Source: an uncultured Cellulomonas sp. (GTDB taxonomy: Bacteria > Actinomycetota > Actinomycetes > Actinomycetales > Cellulomonadaceae). Taken from it: a DNA stretch of 64,000 nt. Each line of letters opens with the position of its first letter. Positions within the stretch are counted from its first letter, which is position 1. A program made the translations under genes and the position numbers. Shown here piece after piece: positions 26,937-35,966 of the stretch. Below the pieces are notes generated by a model, which was given only the letters and a program-made list of their open reading frames with translations, was not told the DNA's origin and did not search any database. The stretch covers positions 1 to 64,000 of the forward strand of contig NZ_CANLTL010000014.1 in assembly GCF_947494015.1 (NCBI RefSeq), written 5' to 3'.

Positions 26937-27896
26937 TCAGGAAGCAGGCTCGGCGTCGAGCCAGTTGTCGGGGGAGGGCACCAGGTCCTCGAGCCTGTCC
27001 CAGAACTCGGAGGGCAGCTCGACGGTCGCGGCCGCGACCGTCGACGCCAGCCGGTGGGCCTTGCTGATGCCGATGACCGTCGAGCTGAAGCGTGGATCGC
27101 GGGTGGAGAACCGGATGGCGGCCGTGGCGAGGTCGGTGCCCCACTCGCGACACACGACCCGCATCGCGTCGATCGCGGCGAGGGTCGCCGGTGACGCCGG
27201 GCGGTAGCCGTAGGTGCGGCTGGTCCCGCTCGGATCGGCGAGGATCCCGCCGCCGAGCACGGCGGCGTTGACGATGCCCAGGCCGAGCTCCGCCGCGCGG
27301 GCGATCAGGTCTCCGGCGCTGCGGTCGACGAGCGTCCACCGGTTGTGCACCAGGAGCACCTCGAACACGCCGAGCTCGAGGTAGCGAGCCATCTGGTGCA
27401 CGTCGCCCCCCGCGAGACCGATGTGCCCGACGTCGCCCCGGGCACGGGCCTCGACCAGCGCGTCGACCGCTCCGCCGGGAGCCGTCATCCGGTCGAAGTC
27501 GTGGAACTCCGGGTCGTGCAGGTGCACGACCGGCAGCGGCGCGAGACCGAGCCGGTCGGCGCTCTCGGCCAGCGATCGCCGCACCCGCTCCCCGCTGTAG
27601 TCGCCGTCGCGGGGGTCCACCTTGGTGATCACGACGACGTCGTCGGGCAGCCCGCCGTACTGCGCGATCGCGCGCCCGATGCGCTCCTCGCTCCGACCCC
27701 CGGAGTAGCCGTTGGCCGTGTCGATCGTGCGGATGTCGCTGTCCAGCACCGCGCGGACCAGGTCGACCGCGTCGCGCTCGGCGACGGCGTAGCCGAAGTT
27801 CTCCGGCATGCTGCCCAGCGGGGCGCCGCCCAGGGTGACCGGACTGACGCGCACCCCGGTCGAGCCCAGCGTGTTCATCGCCCACCGGCCGGTCAT
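26937..27896 (-). CDS. Aldo/keto reductase
   Basis: A 319-residue TIM-barrel aldo/keto reductase. The NADPH-enzyme features seen are DTANGYSGGRSEERIG (catalytic aspartate and tyrosine region), the catalytic lysine in VVITKVD and the HLHDPEF segment with histidine; the family is close to D-threo-aldose 1-dehydrogenase/L-fucose dehydrogenase. ATG at 27896 overlaps the stop of the upstream VOC gene by 4 bases (ATGA). It would reduce or oxidise a sugar released by the GH1 enzyme. Confidence 0.85.
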   Translation of the reverse strand: MTGRWAMNTLGSTGVRVSPVTLGGAPLGSMPENFGYAVAERDAVDLVRAVLDSDIRTIDTANGYSGGRSEERIGRAIAQYGGLPDDVVVITKVDPRDGDYSGERVRRSLAESADRLGLAPLPVVHLHDPEFHDFDRMTAPGGAVDALVEARARGDVGHIGLAGGDVHQMARYLELGVFEVLLVHNRWTLVDRSAGDLIARAAELGLGIVNAAVLGGGILADPSGTSRTYGYRPASPATLAAIDAMRVVCREWGTDLATAAIRFSTRDPRFSSTVIGISKAHRLASTVAAATVELPSEFWDRLEDLVPSPDNWLDAEPAS

Positions 27897-28672
27897 CGGC
27901 CGGTCACCGCGTGCACGAGGCCGTCGGGGTCGCTGATGAGCTCGGTCTCGAAGGCCGACCCGACGGGCTGCGCCCCCTCGGGCGCGTGCCCGTCCAGCTC
28001 GACGGCGACGAAGCCGGGGGCGGACAGCTGCGGTGTGCGGGACACCTTCTCGGCCCGGTCGAACGTGAAGATCTCCAGCGAGCTGTCGCCGTCGCGCAGG
28101 AAGGTGATCTCGAAGCCGCGGTCATCGCCCGGTTGGTGGATGCCGGCCATGGTGCGGTACCCGAGTCGGGCGAAGTAGTCCTGCGTCACGGCCAGGTCGG
28201 CCACGGTCTCACCGACGTGGTCGAAGCGCGGGCGCTCCGGAGTCCCGAGCGCCCAGTCCCGCTCGACGAGGCCGCGGTCGTGAACCTCGTGGTACCGCAG
28301 CGGGCCCTCGACCAGCTCCACCATGGTGCCGTCAGGATCGAGGACGAAAGTCAGCCGGACCTCGCCCTCGGCGTCCAGCGGCTCCAGGTGGAACGGCACG
28401 CCGGCCGCACGCAGCCGCGCTGCGCGCACGTCGAGGTCCGCGACCTTGAAGCCGATGTGCCGGAATCCCCGCTGCAGGTCGTCGGGCACGAAGGTCGACG
28501 GCTCGGCGCCGGCTGCCGGGTCGAGGCGCGCGATCCGCAGCCGGGCCGTGACAGCGTCCAGGACGGCGCCGTCGTCGGTGACCTCCACCGGCTCGAGGCC
28601 GAGATGGGTGACGTAGAAGGCCGCGGAGCGCCGGACGTCGGCGGCGTGCAGGAGGACAGAGCGGATGGCCAC
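27893..28672 (-). CDS. Two-domain VOC (dioxygenase-like) protein
   Basis: A 259-residue protein with two consecutive glyoxalase-fold modules: residues about 1-125 (SVLLHAADVRRSAAFYVTHL, RHIGFKVADLD, VLDPDGTMVELVEG) and about 145-259 (RFDHVGETVADLAVTQDYFA, ISDPDGLVHAV). Domain pairs like this build metal-dependent dioxygenases and epimerases. It heads the second transcription unit of region D, downstream of a distinct AT-rich promoter. Substrate unknown. Confidence 0.75.
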   Translation of the reverse strand: MAIRSVLLHAADVRRSAAFYVTHLGLEPVEVTDDGAVLDAVTARLRIARLDPAAGAEPSTFVPDDLQRGFRHIGFKVADLDVRAARLRAAGVPFHLEPLDAEGEVRLTFVLDPDGTMVELVEGPLRYHEVHDRGLVERDWALGTPERPRFDHVGETVADLAVTQDYFARLGYRTMAGIHQPGDDRGFEITFLRDGDSSLEIFTFDRAEKVSRTPQLSAPGFVAVELDGHAPEGAQPVGSAFETELISDPDGLVHAVTGR

Positions 28673-28724
28673 GGACTGTGGTCCCTTCTGGGTCGTGGAT
28701 CAGCGCGTCGTCGCGGCGGATCCG

Positions 28725-28765
28725 GCGTAACTATAGTATCTAATGTTAGAAAGTTGCTCGGGCGA
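28725..28765 (-). promoter_or_regulatory. AT-rich promoter/operator of the VOC-AKR-VOC-GH1-propeller unit
   Basis: Within very GC-rich DNA, 28728-28755 contains AACTATAGTATCTAATG and ends in AGAAAGTT. Read on the minus strand it offers TATAGT as a -10 hexamer, and CTAACATTAG (28742-28751) is a short inverted repeat suited to a dimeric repressor. Its position between the ROK stop and the first VOC gene makes it a likely ROK target. Confidence 0.6.
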
Positions 28766-28789
28766 GACGCCGCCCGCCGGTTCCTCCGT

Positions 28790-30046
28790 CTACGGCGACG
28801 CGAGAGCCATCGGCGTGCCCGATCCGAACGTCCGGCCGGCCCGCGCGTGCGGCATGAGCACGTACTGGAGCGCCAGCGCCGCCGCCCCCACCGCGGCGGC
28901 ATCGACGCCAGGGTTGGCGAGCTCGACGGTGACCGCGTGGACGCCTCGGGTGCGGGCCAGCCGCGCCAGGTCGGCGCGGATGCACCGTACGTAGATCGCG
29001 CCGGCGTCGGCGAACCCGGGACCGGCCAGGTAGAGCAGGTCCAGATCCAGCAGGTTGACCACCGAGAGCAGGGCCGTGGCGACGATCCGCGCCGAGTCCT
29101 CGATGAGCGTCAGCGCCGGTTCCCGGCCACCCGCCGCCGCGCGTGCGATGGCGTCGAAGTCCTCACGCAGGTGTTCCTCGTCCCCACGAAGCCCTAGCTC
29201 GACGGCCAGGCCGGGGACGGACATCGCCCGCCCGACGACGGCCTGCGGAGCGGCCAGGATCTCCAGACAGCCGCGCGAGCCGCACCAGCACGGCGGCCCG
29301 CCCAGATCGAGGACCATGTGCCCCAGCTCGCCGACGTTCGACGACGCCCCACGGCTCACGCCCCCGGCGACCATCATGCCCATGCCGAATCCCTTGGACA
29401 TGTACACCGTGGCGAAGTCCTGCGTCGCGGGGATCCGACCCGCCCAGTACTGCCCCAGGGCAGCGCACGCGGCGTCGTTGTCACGCACGACGGGCAGGCC
29501 GATCCGCTGCTGGAGCGCCTCCTGGACGGAGAAGGAGTCCCACTCGTCCGTGGTGGCTGACCAGCCCGCCGTCCCCGCACCGAGGTCGAGGCCGGCGCCG
29601 GCCACGCCGACACCGACGATGGCCTCGGTGGGCAGGTCGAGCTGGCGGAACAGCACCCGGAGCTCGTCGGCGATCCGCGGGATCGTCACGCTCGGTGCGG
29701 CCTGACCGATGCCGGGGGAGATGAGCTGCCCGACCACGGTGCCGCCCAGGTCCGCCACCACGTAGGTCAACCGGGCGACGTCCAGCGAGATGCCGACCGC
29801 GTAGCGGGCCCGGAGGTTGAGCTCCAGCAGGCTGCGCCGCTTGCCGCCGGTCGGGTCGCCGAAGCCCGTCTCGACCAGGAGGCCCTCGTCGAGGAGGGAC
29901 TTCACGATGCGGGTGATGGACGCCGGGGTCAGCCCCGAAATCTCGGCGAGCTCGATGCGGCTGACCGTCCCGCCCGACCGGACCAGGTCCAGAATCGCGC
30001 TACGGGTGTTCTCCGAGGACGGCCCGAGCCGTCGCAGGGCGCTCAT
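28790..30046 (-). CDS. ROK-family transcriptional repressor
   Basis: A 418-residue ROK regulator. The N-terminal winged helix-turn-helix is in VSRIELAEISGLTPASITRI (residues about 29-48); the sugar-kinase-like domain follows, with ELGHMVLD and the zinc-finger motif CWCGSRGCLE. The phosphate loop reads DVARLTYVVADLGG and lacks the DxGxTK spelling of active kinases, in line with a repressor. The ATG overlaps the stop of the upstream HTH-less binding protein by 4 bases, so the two are coupled. Confidence 0.9.
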   Translation of the reverse strand: MSALRRLGPSSENTRSAILDLVRSGGTVSRIELAEISGLTPASITRIVKSLLDEGLLVETGFGDPTGGKRRSLLELNLRARYAVGISLDVARLTYVVADLGGTVVGQLISPGIGQAAPSVTIPRIADELRVLFRQLDLPTEAIVGVGVAGAGLDLGAGTAGWSATTDEWDSFSVQEALQQRIGLPVVRDNDAACAALGQYWAGRIPATQDFATVYMSKGFGMGMMVAGGVSRGASSNVGELGHMVLDLGGPPCWCGSRGCLEILAAPQAVVGRAMSVPGLAVELGLRGDEEHLREDFDAIARAAAGGREPALTLIEDSARIVATALLSVVNLLDLDLLYLAGPGFADAGAIYVRCIRADLARLARTRGVHAVTVELANPGVDAAAVGAAALALQYVLMPHARAGRTFGSGTPMALASP

Positions 30047-30837
30047 GCGGTCTCCCCGACAACGACGAAGGGCTCGGGCGCGCGGTCGATCGTCGCGGTG
30101 TCGCCCGTCAGGGCGCCGAGCATGCGGTCTCCCAGCAGGGCGCCGATCTCGGCACCACGGCGGTTGACCGCGGTGATCGACGGGTTCGTGCTCTGGCACA
30201 GGGTGGAGTTGGTCCAGGAGACGATGGCGACGTCGTCGGGCACCCGCACGCCGCGCGCCCGCAGGGCCGACAGCGCGGCAGCCGCGTGGACGTCGCTGTG
30301 GAACACCAGCGTCGCCGGCCCCGCCGCCAGGGCGGCGAGCGCCGCCGCGACGGCGGCGTCCACACCGGGCGGCGCGTGGACGACCTCGAACGAGTCACCC
30401 ATCGCCGTGCTCTCGAGCACCGACCGTGCGGGGGCGGAGTCCTGGTCCTCGTGGGCGACGACGTAGACCGCGCGGCCGTGGCGTCGGCCGGCCAGGAAGG
30501 CCCGCAGCGCTGCGACCGAGGCCTCGAGGTCGACGACGACGGACGGCACGTCGTCCGTCTGGAGGGTGTCGACGACTGCTGCGACCGGGTACCCGAGCGT
30601 GCGCAGGCGCCGGACCCGCGCGTCGTCGGGCCGGGTGCCCAGGAGCGCGACGCCGGCCACGCCGCCCACCTGCGCCCAGTGCCGGTAGAGGTGGTCCTCG
30701 GCGGCGTCGTCGGCCACGACCCGGGTGACGAGCATCATGCGGGCCGCGATCAGGCGGTCGGCGAGGGCGCCGACGAGCGTCGTGACGAAGTGGTCCTCCA
30801 TGCTGCTGGCGCGCACCGCGAGCCCGATCGCGCTCAT
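30043..30837 (-). CDS. LacI/PBP1-like ligand-binding protein without DNA-binding domain
   Basis: A 264-residue protein that matches the effector domain of LacI/GalR regulators (MEDHFVTTLVGALADRLIA, GTRPDDARVRRLRTLGYPVA, RVPDDVAIVSWTNSTLCQS, SITAVNRR) but starts right at that domain: no helix-turn-helix precedes it. GAGG lies 8 bases before ATG 30837, and the upstream frame is shadow-like, so truncation by a wrong start is unlikely. No signal peptide, so it is cytoplasmic. It is coupled to a ROK repressor and follows the sugar permeases by 125 bases; it may sense the sugar and act with the ROK protein. Confidence 0.78.
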   Translation of the reverse strand: MSAIGLAVRASSMEDHFVTTLVGALADRLIAARMMLVTRVVADDAAEDHLYRHWAQVGGVAGVALLGTRPDDARVRRLRTLGYPVAAVVDTLQTDDVPSVVVDLEASVAALRAFLAGRRHGRAVYVVAHEDQDSAPARSVLESTAMGDSFEVVHAPPGVDAAVAAALAALAAGPATLVFHSDVHAAAALSALRARGVRVPDDVAIVSWTNSTLCQSTNPSITAVNRRGAEIGALLGDRMLGALTGDTATIDRAPEPFVVVGETA

Positions 30838-30961
30838 GGTGGCGTCCTCTCGCTGATCCACGCCTCCACCCCCCGTCGCTTCTCGTCGTGCGTCTCGTCG
30901 TCGTCCGTCCGGATCCACGTGCGGCGCCGTCCCACGGCCGTCACCCGATGGTGCGGGCACG

Positions 30962-31750
30962 CTACTTGATGGCCCCGGCGGCCATGCCGCGCTCGAAGTG
31001 CTTCTGGAGCGAGACGTAGGCGATCACCGTGGGCAGGGCGGTGACGACCGCCGCGGCGAGGATCTTCGGGGTGTCGTCGTTGTACTGGCGGCGGAAGAAC
31101 TCCGGCAGCATCGTGACCACCCCCATGTCCTGGTCGATCAGGAACACCTTCGGCAGCAGGTAGGCGTTCCACGCGTTGATCAGCACGAGGATGATCAGCG
31201 CGACCGCGATGGGCCGGGCCAGCGGCACCAGGATGTTCCAGAACATCCGCCAGGTGTTGGCGCCGTCCAGCCGAGCGGCCTCGAACAGGGTGTCCGGGAT
31301 GCCGTCGACGTAGCCGCGGGCGATGAGGACCGTGAACGGGATCTGGAGCGCGGCGATCGGCAGGATGACCGACCAGAACGTGCCGAGGAGCCCCAGCCGG
31401 ACCGCCGTGGCGTACAGGGGTGCGATCAGCACGACCTCCGGCAGCGTGAGCGCGGCCATCATCATCCAGAAGAGGACCTCCTTGCGCTTGACCCGCAGCT
31501 TGGAGAACCCGAAGGCGGCCATCAGCGTGGCGAGGTAGATGATCACCACCGACGCGCCGGCGACGATCGCCGAGTTCAGGAAGAACCGTGCGAACCCAGG
31601 GACGGCGAGGACCGCGGTGTAGTTGCCCCAGCCGGCACCGGTGAACGACCGGGACACCATCGCGTACAGCGGGATGACGAAGGGGACGACGGCGAGCGTC
31701 ACCACGAGCTGCAGGAGCAGGCGGGACCTCAGGGTGCGGGTCTCAAACAC
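30962..31750 (-). CDS. Carbohydrate ABC transporter permease, MalG type
   Basis: 262 residues, six membrane helices, EAA loop DTLFEAARLDGANTWRMFWN. Same length as, and clearly related to, the permease at 9320-10108. The GTG start overlaps the end of the MalF-type gene by 8 bases. No ATPase gene in the unit, as in region A. Confidence 0.9.
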   Translation of the reverse strand: MFETRTLRSRLLLQLVVTLAVVPFVIPLYAMVSRSFTGAGWGNYTAVLAVPGFARFFLNSAIVAGASVVIIYLATLMAAFGFSKLRVKRKEVLFWMMMAALTLPEVVLIAPLYATAVRLGLLGTFWSVILPIAALQIPFTVLIARGYVDGIPDTLFEAARLDGANTWRMFWNILVPLARPIAVALIILVLINAWNAYLLPKVFLIDQDMGVVTMLPEFFRRQYNDDTPKILAAAVVTALPTVIAYVSLQKHFERGMAAGAIK

Positions 31751-32717
31751 GGGCCACCGTCGCCTCCACGGGTGTGCGTTCGCGGCTGCGTCGCTGGATG
31801 AGCACCGAGGTGACCACCGCGACGACGAGCAGGATCATGGACAGGGCGCTGGCGTAGCCGAGGTTGCGCGACGACGCCGCGACCTCGCTGTAGATCATCG
31901 TGCCGAGGAACTCCGAGGAGTGCGCCGGCCCGCCCTGGGTGATCAGCCAGACGGTGTCGAAGAGCTTCAGGGCGGTGATGAAGTTCAGGATCGCCAGCGA
32001 GAAGGTGGTCGGTCGCAGGCTGGGCAGCACGATGGAGTACAGGATCCGCAGGTTGCCACCGCCGTCGATCCGGGCGGCCTCGAGGATCTCGGGATCGATC
32101 TGAGCCATGCCGGCGTAGAAGAGGATGAAGCCGAAGCCGACCGAGCCCCAGCAGCCGACCACGGTGATCACCAGCAGCGAGGTGGTCGACTGGCCCAGCC
32201 AGCCCTGGACCAGGACGTCCAGCCCGACGGCGTCGAGGATCCGGTTGAGGGTGCCATCGGTCTGCCACACCTGGATGTGTGCCGGGGCCAGCGTCGCGGG
32301 GGCCACGACCACCGGGATGACGATGATGACCTTGTAGAGGTTCGCGAGGTAGATCTTCGAGTGCATGGCCGCGGCGAACAGCACACCGCCGACCACCTGG
32401 ACCGCGAACACCGCGACGAAGAAGACGGCGGTGTTGCGGATGGCCGTCCAGAAGACGGGGTCGGAGAACGCCTCGACGTAGTTGTCGGCGCCGACCGGGG
32501 TCATCGCGCGACGGCCACCGCCCCAGTCGAAGAAGGACAGGTATCCGGAGTACCCGATGCTGTAGTAGATCAGCCCGACCGACAGGACGAAGCCGGGCAG
32601 GATCCAGCGCAGCCCGCCGGGCACGAGGTGGGCGCCGCGACCGCGGTGCCCACCCGGTGCTCCGCCTCGACGGGGTCGCGCTGGTCCCACGGTGACCGGG
32701 ACGGTGGTCGTGACCAT
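31743..32717 (-). CDS. Carbohydrate ABC transporter permease, MalF type
   Basis: About 324 residues with a glycine/arginine-rich cytoplasmic N-terminus and six helices starting at RWILPGFVLSVGLIYYSIGY. The EAA loop is EILEAARIDGGGNLRILYSI. It is the partner of the preceding MalG-type protein and shares SIGYSGY-type helix 1 spelling with the region A MalF protein. The ribosome site before ATG 32717 is weak, 32 bases after the binding-protein stop. Confidence 0.9.
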   Translation of the reverse strand: MVTTTVPVTVGPARPRRGGAPGGHRGRGAHLVPGGLRWILPGFVLSVGLIYYSIGYSGYLSFFDWGGGRRAMTPVGADNYVEAFSDPVFWTAIRNTAVFFVAVFAVQVVGGVLFAAAMHSKIYLANLYKVIIVIPVVVAPATLAPAHIQVWQTDGTLNRILDAVGLDVLVQGWLGQSTTSLLVITVVGCWGSVGFGFILFYAGMAQIDPEILEAARIDGGGNLRILYSIVLPSLRPTTFSLAILNFITALKLFDTVWLITQGGPAHSSEFLGTMIYSEVAASSRNLGYASALSMILLVVAVVTSVLIQRRSRERTPVEATVARV

Positions 32718-32749
32718 GCGAAGGTGTCCGTTCGGTGGTGGGGGTGCTG

Positions 32750-34132
32750 TCAGCCGTCCACGCCGACCGAGCTGGGCTCGGCCGCGGCCTGCATCTCGGC
32801 GGCGATCTCCTCGATCGGACGGTCGGAGCTGGGGTCGAGCACCTGCTGGATGGCGAGCACCATGGCGTCGAGCGTCGTCTCCGTCGTCTGCCACTGCCGC
32901 GACTGGGTCGTCTCGGTGCTCTCGGCGAGGAGCTCCTCGATGGCCGGGCGCTGCACGTCGTCGGCCACCAGCGAGATGCCCGACCAGTCCGGTGCGACAC
33001 CCTGCAGCGCCGGGAGCAGGTCGAGCGCGTTCGCCACGTTCTGCTGGCCCGCCTCGGACATGGTCATCCAGGAGACGAACGTCTTCGCCGCGGCGATGTT
33101 GGGCGAGTCGGCGTTGATCGCCAGGCCGTAGTCGACCTCGCCGAAGTACTGCGACCCGTTGCCCTCGCCGGCGACGTCGGGCATCGGGGTGGGCACCTGC
33201 ACGAAGCAGGTGGGGTCGCTGACACCGGCGGCCTCCATGGAGGCCTTGCACGACTCCGCGCCGGCGTACTGGGTGTACCAGAAGCCCATCTGGACCATGG
33301 CGGCGTCGCCGCGCATGAACTCCTCGTTGGCGAGCGGGTACTGCGGCGCGTCGAGCGCGTTGGCGGCGATGATGCCGTCGTCGCGCATGTCGCGGATGAT
33401 CTGCAGCACCTCGACGCCCTGGGGGTCGTCCCACTTCGCCTGGCCGGTGGCCGCCTCGATGAAGAACTCGGGATCCACCGAGTTCGCGATCGCGTGGTAG
33501 AGCTCCGACGGGAAGGTGTCCGCGCCGCCCGCACCCATCGCCAGGCAGGTCTTGCCGATCGCCGCGATCTTCCCGCAGGCCTCGACCCACGAGTCGTAGT
33601 CCGTCGGGACCTCGGCGCCTGCCTGGTCGAACAGGTCCTGGTTGTACCAGAGGAATCCGGCCGACATGCCGCCGAGGGGGAGCGAGACGAGGCGGCCCTC
33701 GGAGTCCCGCAGCTGGTCGACGTAGCCGCCGGCGAACGAGGACTCCCAGTCGTCGCCCAGCTCCTCCTGCGCGAGCGGCTCGAGGTCCACGGCGTAGCCG
33801 CCCCACGTGTCCGGGGACCCGCCCGCGGCGGACAGGTCGAACACGTCCGGGCCCTCGCCGGAGTCCAGCGCGGGCGTCAGCGTGGTGCGGAAGTCGACGT
33901 TCTCGAAGTTGCGGTACGTGACCTCGATGTCCGGGTACTCCTTGTTGAACTCCGCGATGTAGCGCTCGGCGACGGGGGTGTCCGGCGTCCAGCCCCACCA
34001 CGTCACCTCCCCGGAGTCGGCCGGCTCGACGGAGGCGTCGGCCGCGCCGTCGCTGCCCGAGCCGCATGCGGCGAGCCCGAGCGAGATCGCAGCCGCGAGC
34101 CCGACCGCACGCAGGTGCCTGGATCTGGTCAT
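32750..34132 (-). CDS. Extracellular solute-binding lipoprotein (sugar ABC transporter)
   Basis: A 460-residue family-1 binding protein with signal peptide and lipobox (LGLAAC), so anchored outside the cell membrane. The mature protein opens VTWWGWTPDTPVAERYIAEF, nearly the same as the region A paralogue. AAGGA is 6 bases before ATG 34132. It is the first gene of the region D transport unit and lies about 110 bases downstream of an AT-rich promoter. Beta-linked disaccharides are the likely ligand because a GH1 enzyme is encoded nearby. Confidence 0.9.
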   Translation of the reverse strand: MTRSRHLRAVGLAAAISLGLAACGSGSDGAADASVEPADSGEVTWWGWTPDTPVAERYIAEFNKEYPDIEVTYRNFENVDFRTTLTPALDSGEGPDVFDLSAAGGSPDTWGGYAVDLEPLAQEELGDDWESSFAGGYVDQLRDSEGRLVSLPLGGMSAGFLWYNQDLFDQAGAEVPTDYDSWVEACGKIAAIGKTCLAMGAGGADTFPSELYHAIANSVDPEFFIEAATGQAKWDDPQGVEVLQIIRDMRDDGIIAANALDAPQYPLANEEFMRGDAAMVQMGFWYTQYAGAESCKASMEAAGVSDPTCFVQVPTPMPDVAGEGNGSQYFGEVDYGLAINADSPNIAAAKTFVSWMTMSEAGQQNVANALDLLPALQGVAPDWSGISLVADDVQRPAIEELLAESTETTQSRQWQTTETTLDAMVLAIQQVLDPSSDRPIEEIAAEMQAAAEPSSVGVDG

Positions 34133-34239
34133 GGGGGTTCCTTCCATCACTTCGTCGTGTGGTGTCCGCTCGCCACCGGGCTGGCCGTCTGCGACCTCGG
34201 CGTCGGGGCGTCGCGGCGACACTACCCAGCCGCGGGCCT

Positions 34240-34275
34240 CTGCTCAAGTACTTACGTACATTTATTAATTTGAGT
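34240..34275 (-). promoter_or_regulatory. AT-rich promoter/operator of the second sugar transport unit
   Basis: CTCAA (34243-34247) and TTGAG (34270-34274) form an inverted repeat around GTACTTACGTAC and TTTATTAAT. This 32-base island of A and T in GC-rich DNA is the only promoter-like segment upstream of the binding-protein gene and a candidate site for the ROK or LacI-like regulators. Confidence 0.6.
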
Positions 34276-34617
34276 GCGCCACCCGGGCGTCGGGCGCGTA
34301 CGGCGCCGGGCTCACGTCGGCCGGTCGGCTGGCGCGCAGCCGGCGCGACGGCCCGGCAGGTCCGGCCCATCTGCCCGCCGGCGCCGCACGGCTGAGAGCG
34401 CACGCATCACCGGCTCGATCACTCGCGGCGGCACGCTGCTGGAGTCGGCGGCTGCCACGGTCGCGTACGTGCCGCCCGGCAGCCGCCGGGAGGCGGTGCT
34501 CGTGTTCGCCACCGACCCGGACGGGACCGGCGCCGCCCTGACCGTCGGCGTGGCCGGGTACACACCCCCGTAGCGAGCCGCCGCGTCCGGCGGCCGCGAA
34601 TCGCGGCGGGGCGAACC
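34276..34617 (+). other. Gene-poor interval with a possible C-terminal fragment
   Basis: No complete gene. The plus frame ending at 34573 (ITGSITRGGTLLESAA, YVPPGSRREAVLVFATDPDG, VGVAGYTPP) reads like the end of a beta-sandwich protein, but everything before about 34395 is shadow-like. It may be the tail of a deleted gene. Nothing else seen. Confidence 0.3.
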
Positions 34618-35919
34618 ATGGGTCATCGTGGGGTGACGCGCAGGACGGCGGTGACCGCTCGTCGGGTGGGACGTCCTCGTGGCTCTCGGAGGAAGGGTGG
34701 TGCGCCGGTGCGATCAGCGGGTGCCGCTCGCACCGGTCCACGGACCCGCAAGACCCGGGTCGGTGCGCCGGCGGTGGGGGGCGCGTCCCGCAACGACCGG
34801 TCGGCGGGAACGGTCGCCGCGCCGCGTGCGCGCCGCGGTCGGCCCTCGGCCCCCGACTGGCTGCACGGGGTGGCGGCGTGGTCCTGGCGGCTGATTGTCG
34901 CGGTCGCGGCGCTCGCGCTCGTCGTCTGGGCGGTCGACAAGGTGCTCCTCGCCCTGGTGGCCGTGTTCCTGGCGCTCGTCTTCACCGCCGTCATGCTGCC
35001 GCTCGTCGGGGTCCTGGCCCGTCGGGTGCCGCGCGGCCTGGCGACAGCCCTCGCCCTGCTCAGCGGGGTCCTCGTCGTGGCGGTGGCGGTGACGTTCGTC
35101 GTCACGTCCGCCGTCGGTCAGTGGGACACCCTGGAGGGACAGCTCGACGACTCCCTGTCCGACCTGGCGCGCTGGGTGCGGCAGGAGTCGCTGCCCGTGC
35201 CGCTGCCCGAGGACGAGGTCGAGTCCTGGACGCAGCGGGCCATGGCGTGGGTGCGCGAGCACCAGGACGTCGTCGTGGCACGCGTGATGTCGGGTCTGGG
35301 CACGGCCGGCCTGGTGCTGACGACGCTCGCCCTGGCGCTCTTCCTCACGGTCTTCTTCCTGGCGCGCGGCGGTCAGATGTGGGGCTGGTTCCTGGACCAG
35401 CTCCCGTCCGACGTCGGCGAGACGTGGCGGGCCGGCGGCGAGGCGGCGTGGTCGGCGTTCTCCGGGTACACGGCCGGCACGGTCGTCATCGCGCTGGTCG
35501 ACGCGGTGCTCGCGGTGATCCTCCTGCTCGTCCTCGGCGTGCCGCTGGCCGTCCCGCTGGCCGTGCTCGTCTTCATCGGGGCGCTGATCCCGTTGGTCGG
35601 TGCGCCCGCCGCGATGCTCATCGCGATGGTGGTGGCGCTCGTCGCCAACGGTCCGGTCAGCGCGCTGGTGGTCGGGATCGGCATCGCCCTGATCGGGCAG
35701 ATCGAGGGCCACCTGCTCGAGCCCCTGGTGATGGCGCGGGCCGTGCGCATCCACCCCGTGGTCATCGCGCTGGCCGTGACGATCGGCGCCCTGGTCGCCG
35801 GGATCCTCGGTGCGGTCCTGGCGGTCCCCGTCGTCGCCACCGCCTGGGCCGTGTTCACGCGGCTGCGCGACCCCTCGGACGTGCCCGCCCACGGCGGCGA
35901 CGGGGCAGCGCCGCCGTAG
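34618..35919 (+). CDS. AI-2E family transporter (YdiK/PerM-like)
   Basis: About 433 residues. A basic, low-complexity N-terminus of roughly 80 residues is followed by eight predicted helices in the AI-2E pattern: two pairs around a soluble domain (WDTLEGQLDDSLSDLARWVR) and the conserved ALIPLVGAPAAMLIA and GQIEGHLLEPLVMARAVRIHP signatures. The start may be at a later GTG near 34708, which would trim the basic leader. Members export small signals or act as sodium/proton exchangers. It is convergent with the stress genes and no regulon box is seen upstream. Confidence 0.85.
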   Translation: MGHRGVTRRTAVTARRVGRPRGSRRKGGAPVRSAGAARTGPRTRKTRVGAPAVGGASRNDRSAGTVAAPRARRGRPSAPDWLHGVAAWSWRLIVAVAALALVVWAVDKVLLALVAVFLALVFTAVMLPLVGVLARRVPRGLATALALLSGVLVVAVAVTFVVTSAVGQWDTLEGQLDDSLSDLARWVRQESLPVPLPEDEVESWTQRAMAWVREHQDVVVARVMSGLGTAGLVLTTLALALFLTVFFLARGGQMWGWFLDQLPSDVGETWRAGGEAAWSAFSGYTAGTVVIALVDAVLAVILLLVLGVPLAVPLAVLVFIGALIPLVGAPAAMLIAMVVALVANGPVSALVVGIGIALIGQIEGHLLEPLVMARAVRIHPVVIALAVTIGALVAGILGAVLAVPVVATAWAVFTRLRDPSDVPAHGGDGAAPP

Positions 35920-35966
35920 GCACGGCGACGTGCCGGTCCTCGCGAGCTGACGCGTGCCGCGCGACC

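Noticed and set aside
34655-34675. A regulon box before the AI-2E transporter (GGGACGTCCTCG)
   Set aside because: The half-sites lack the 4-base spacer and it lies inside the proposed gene; no -10 follows.
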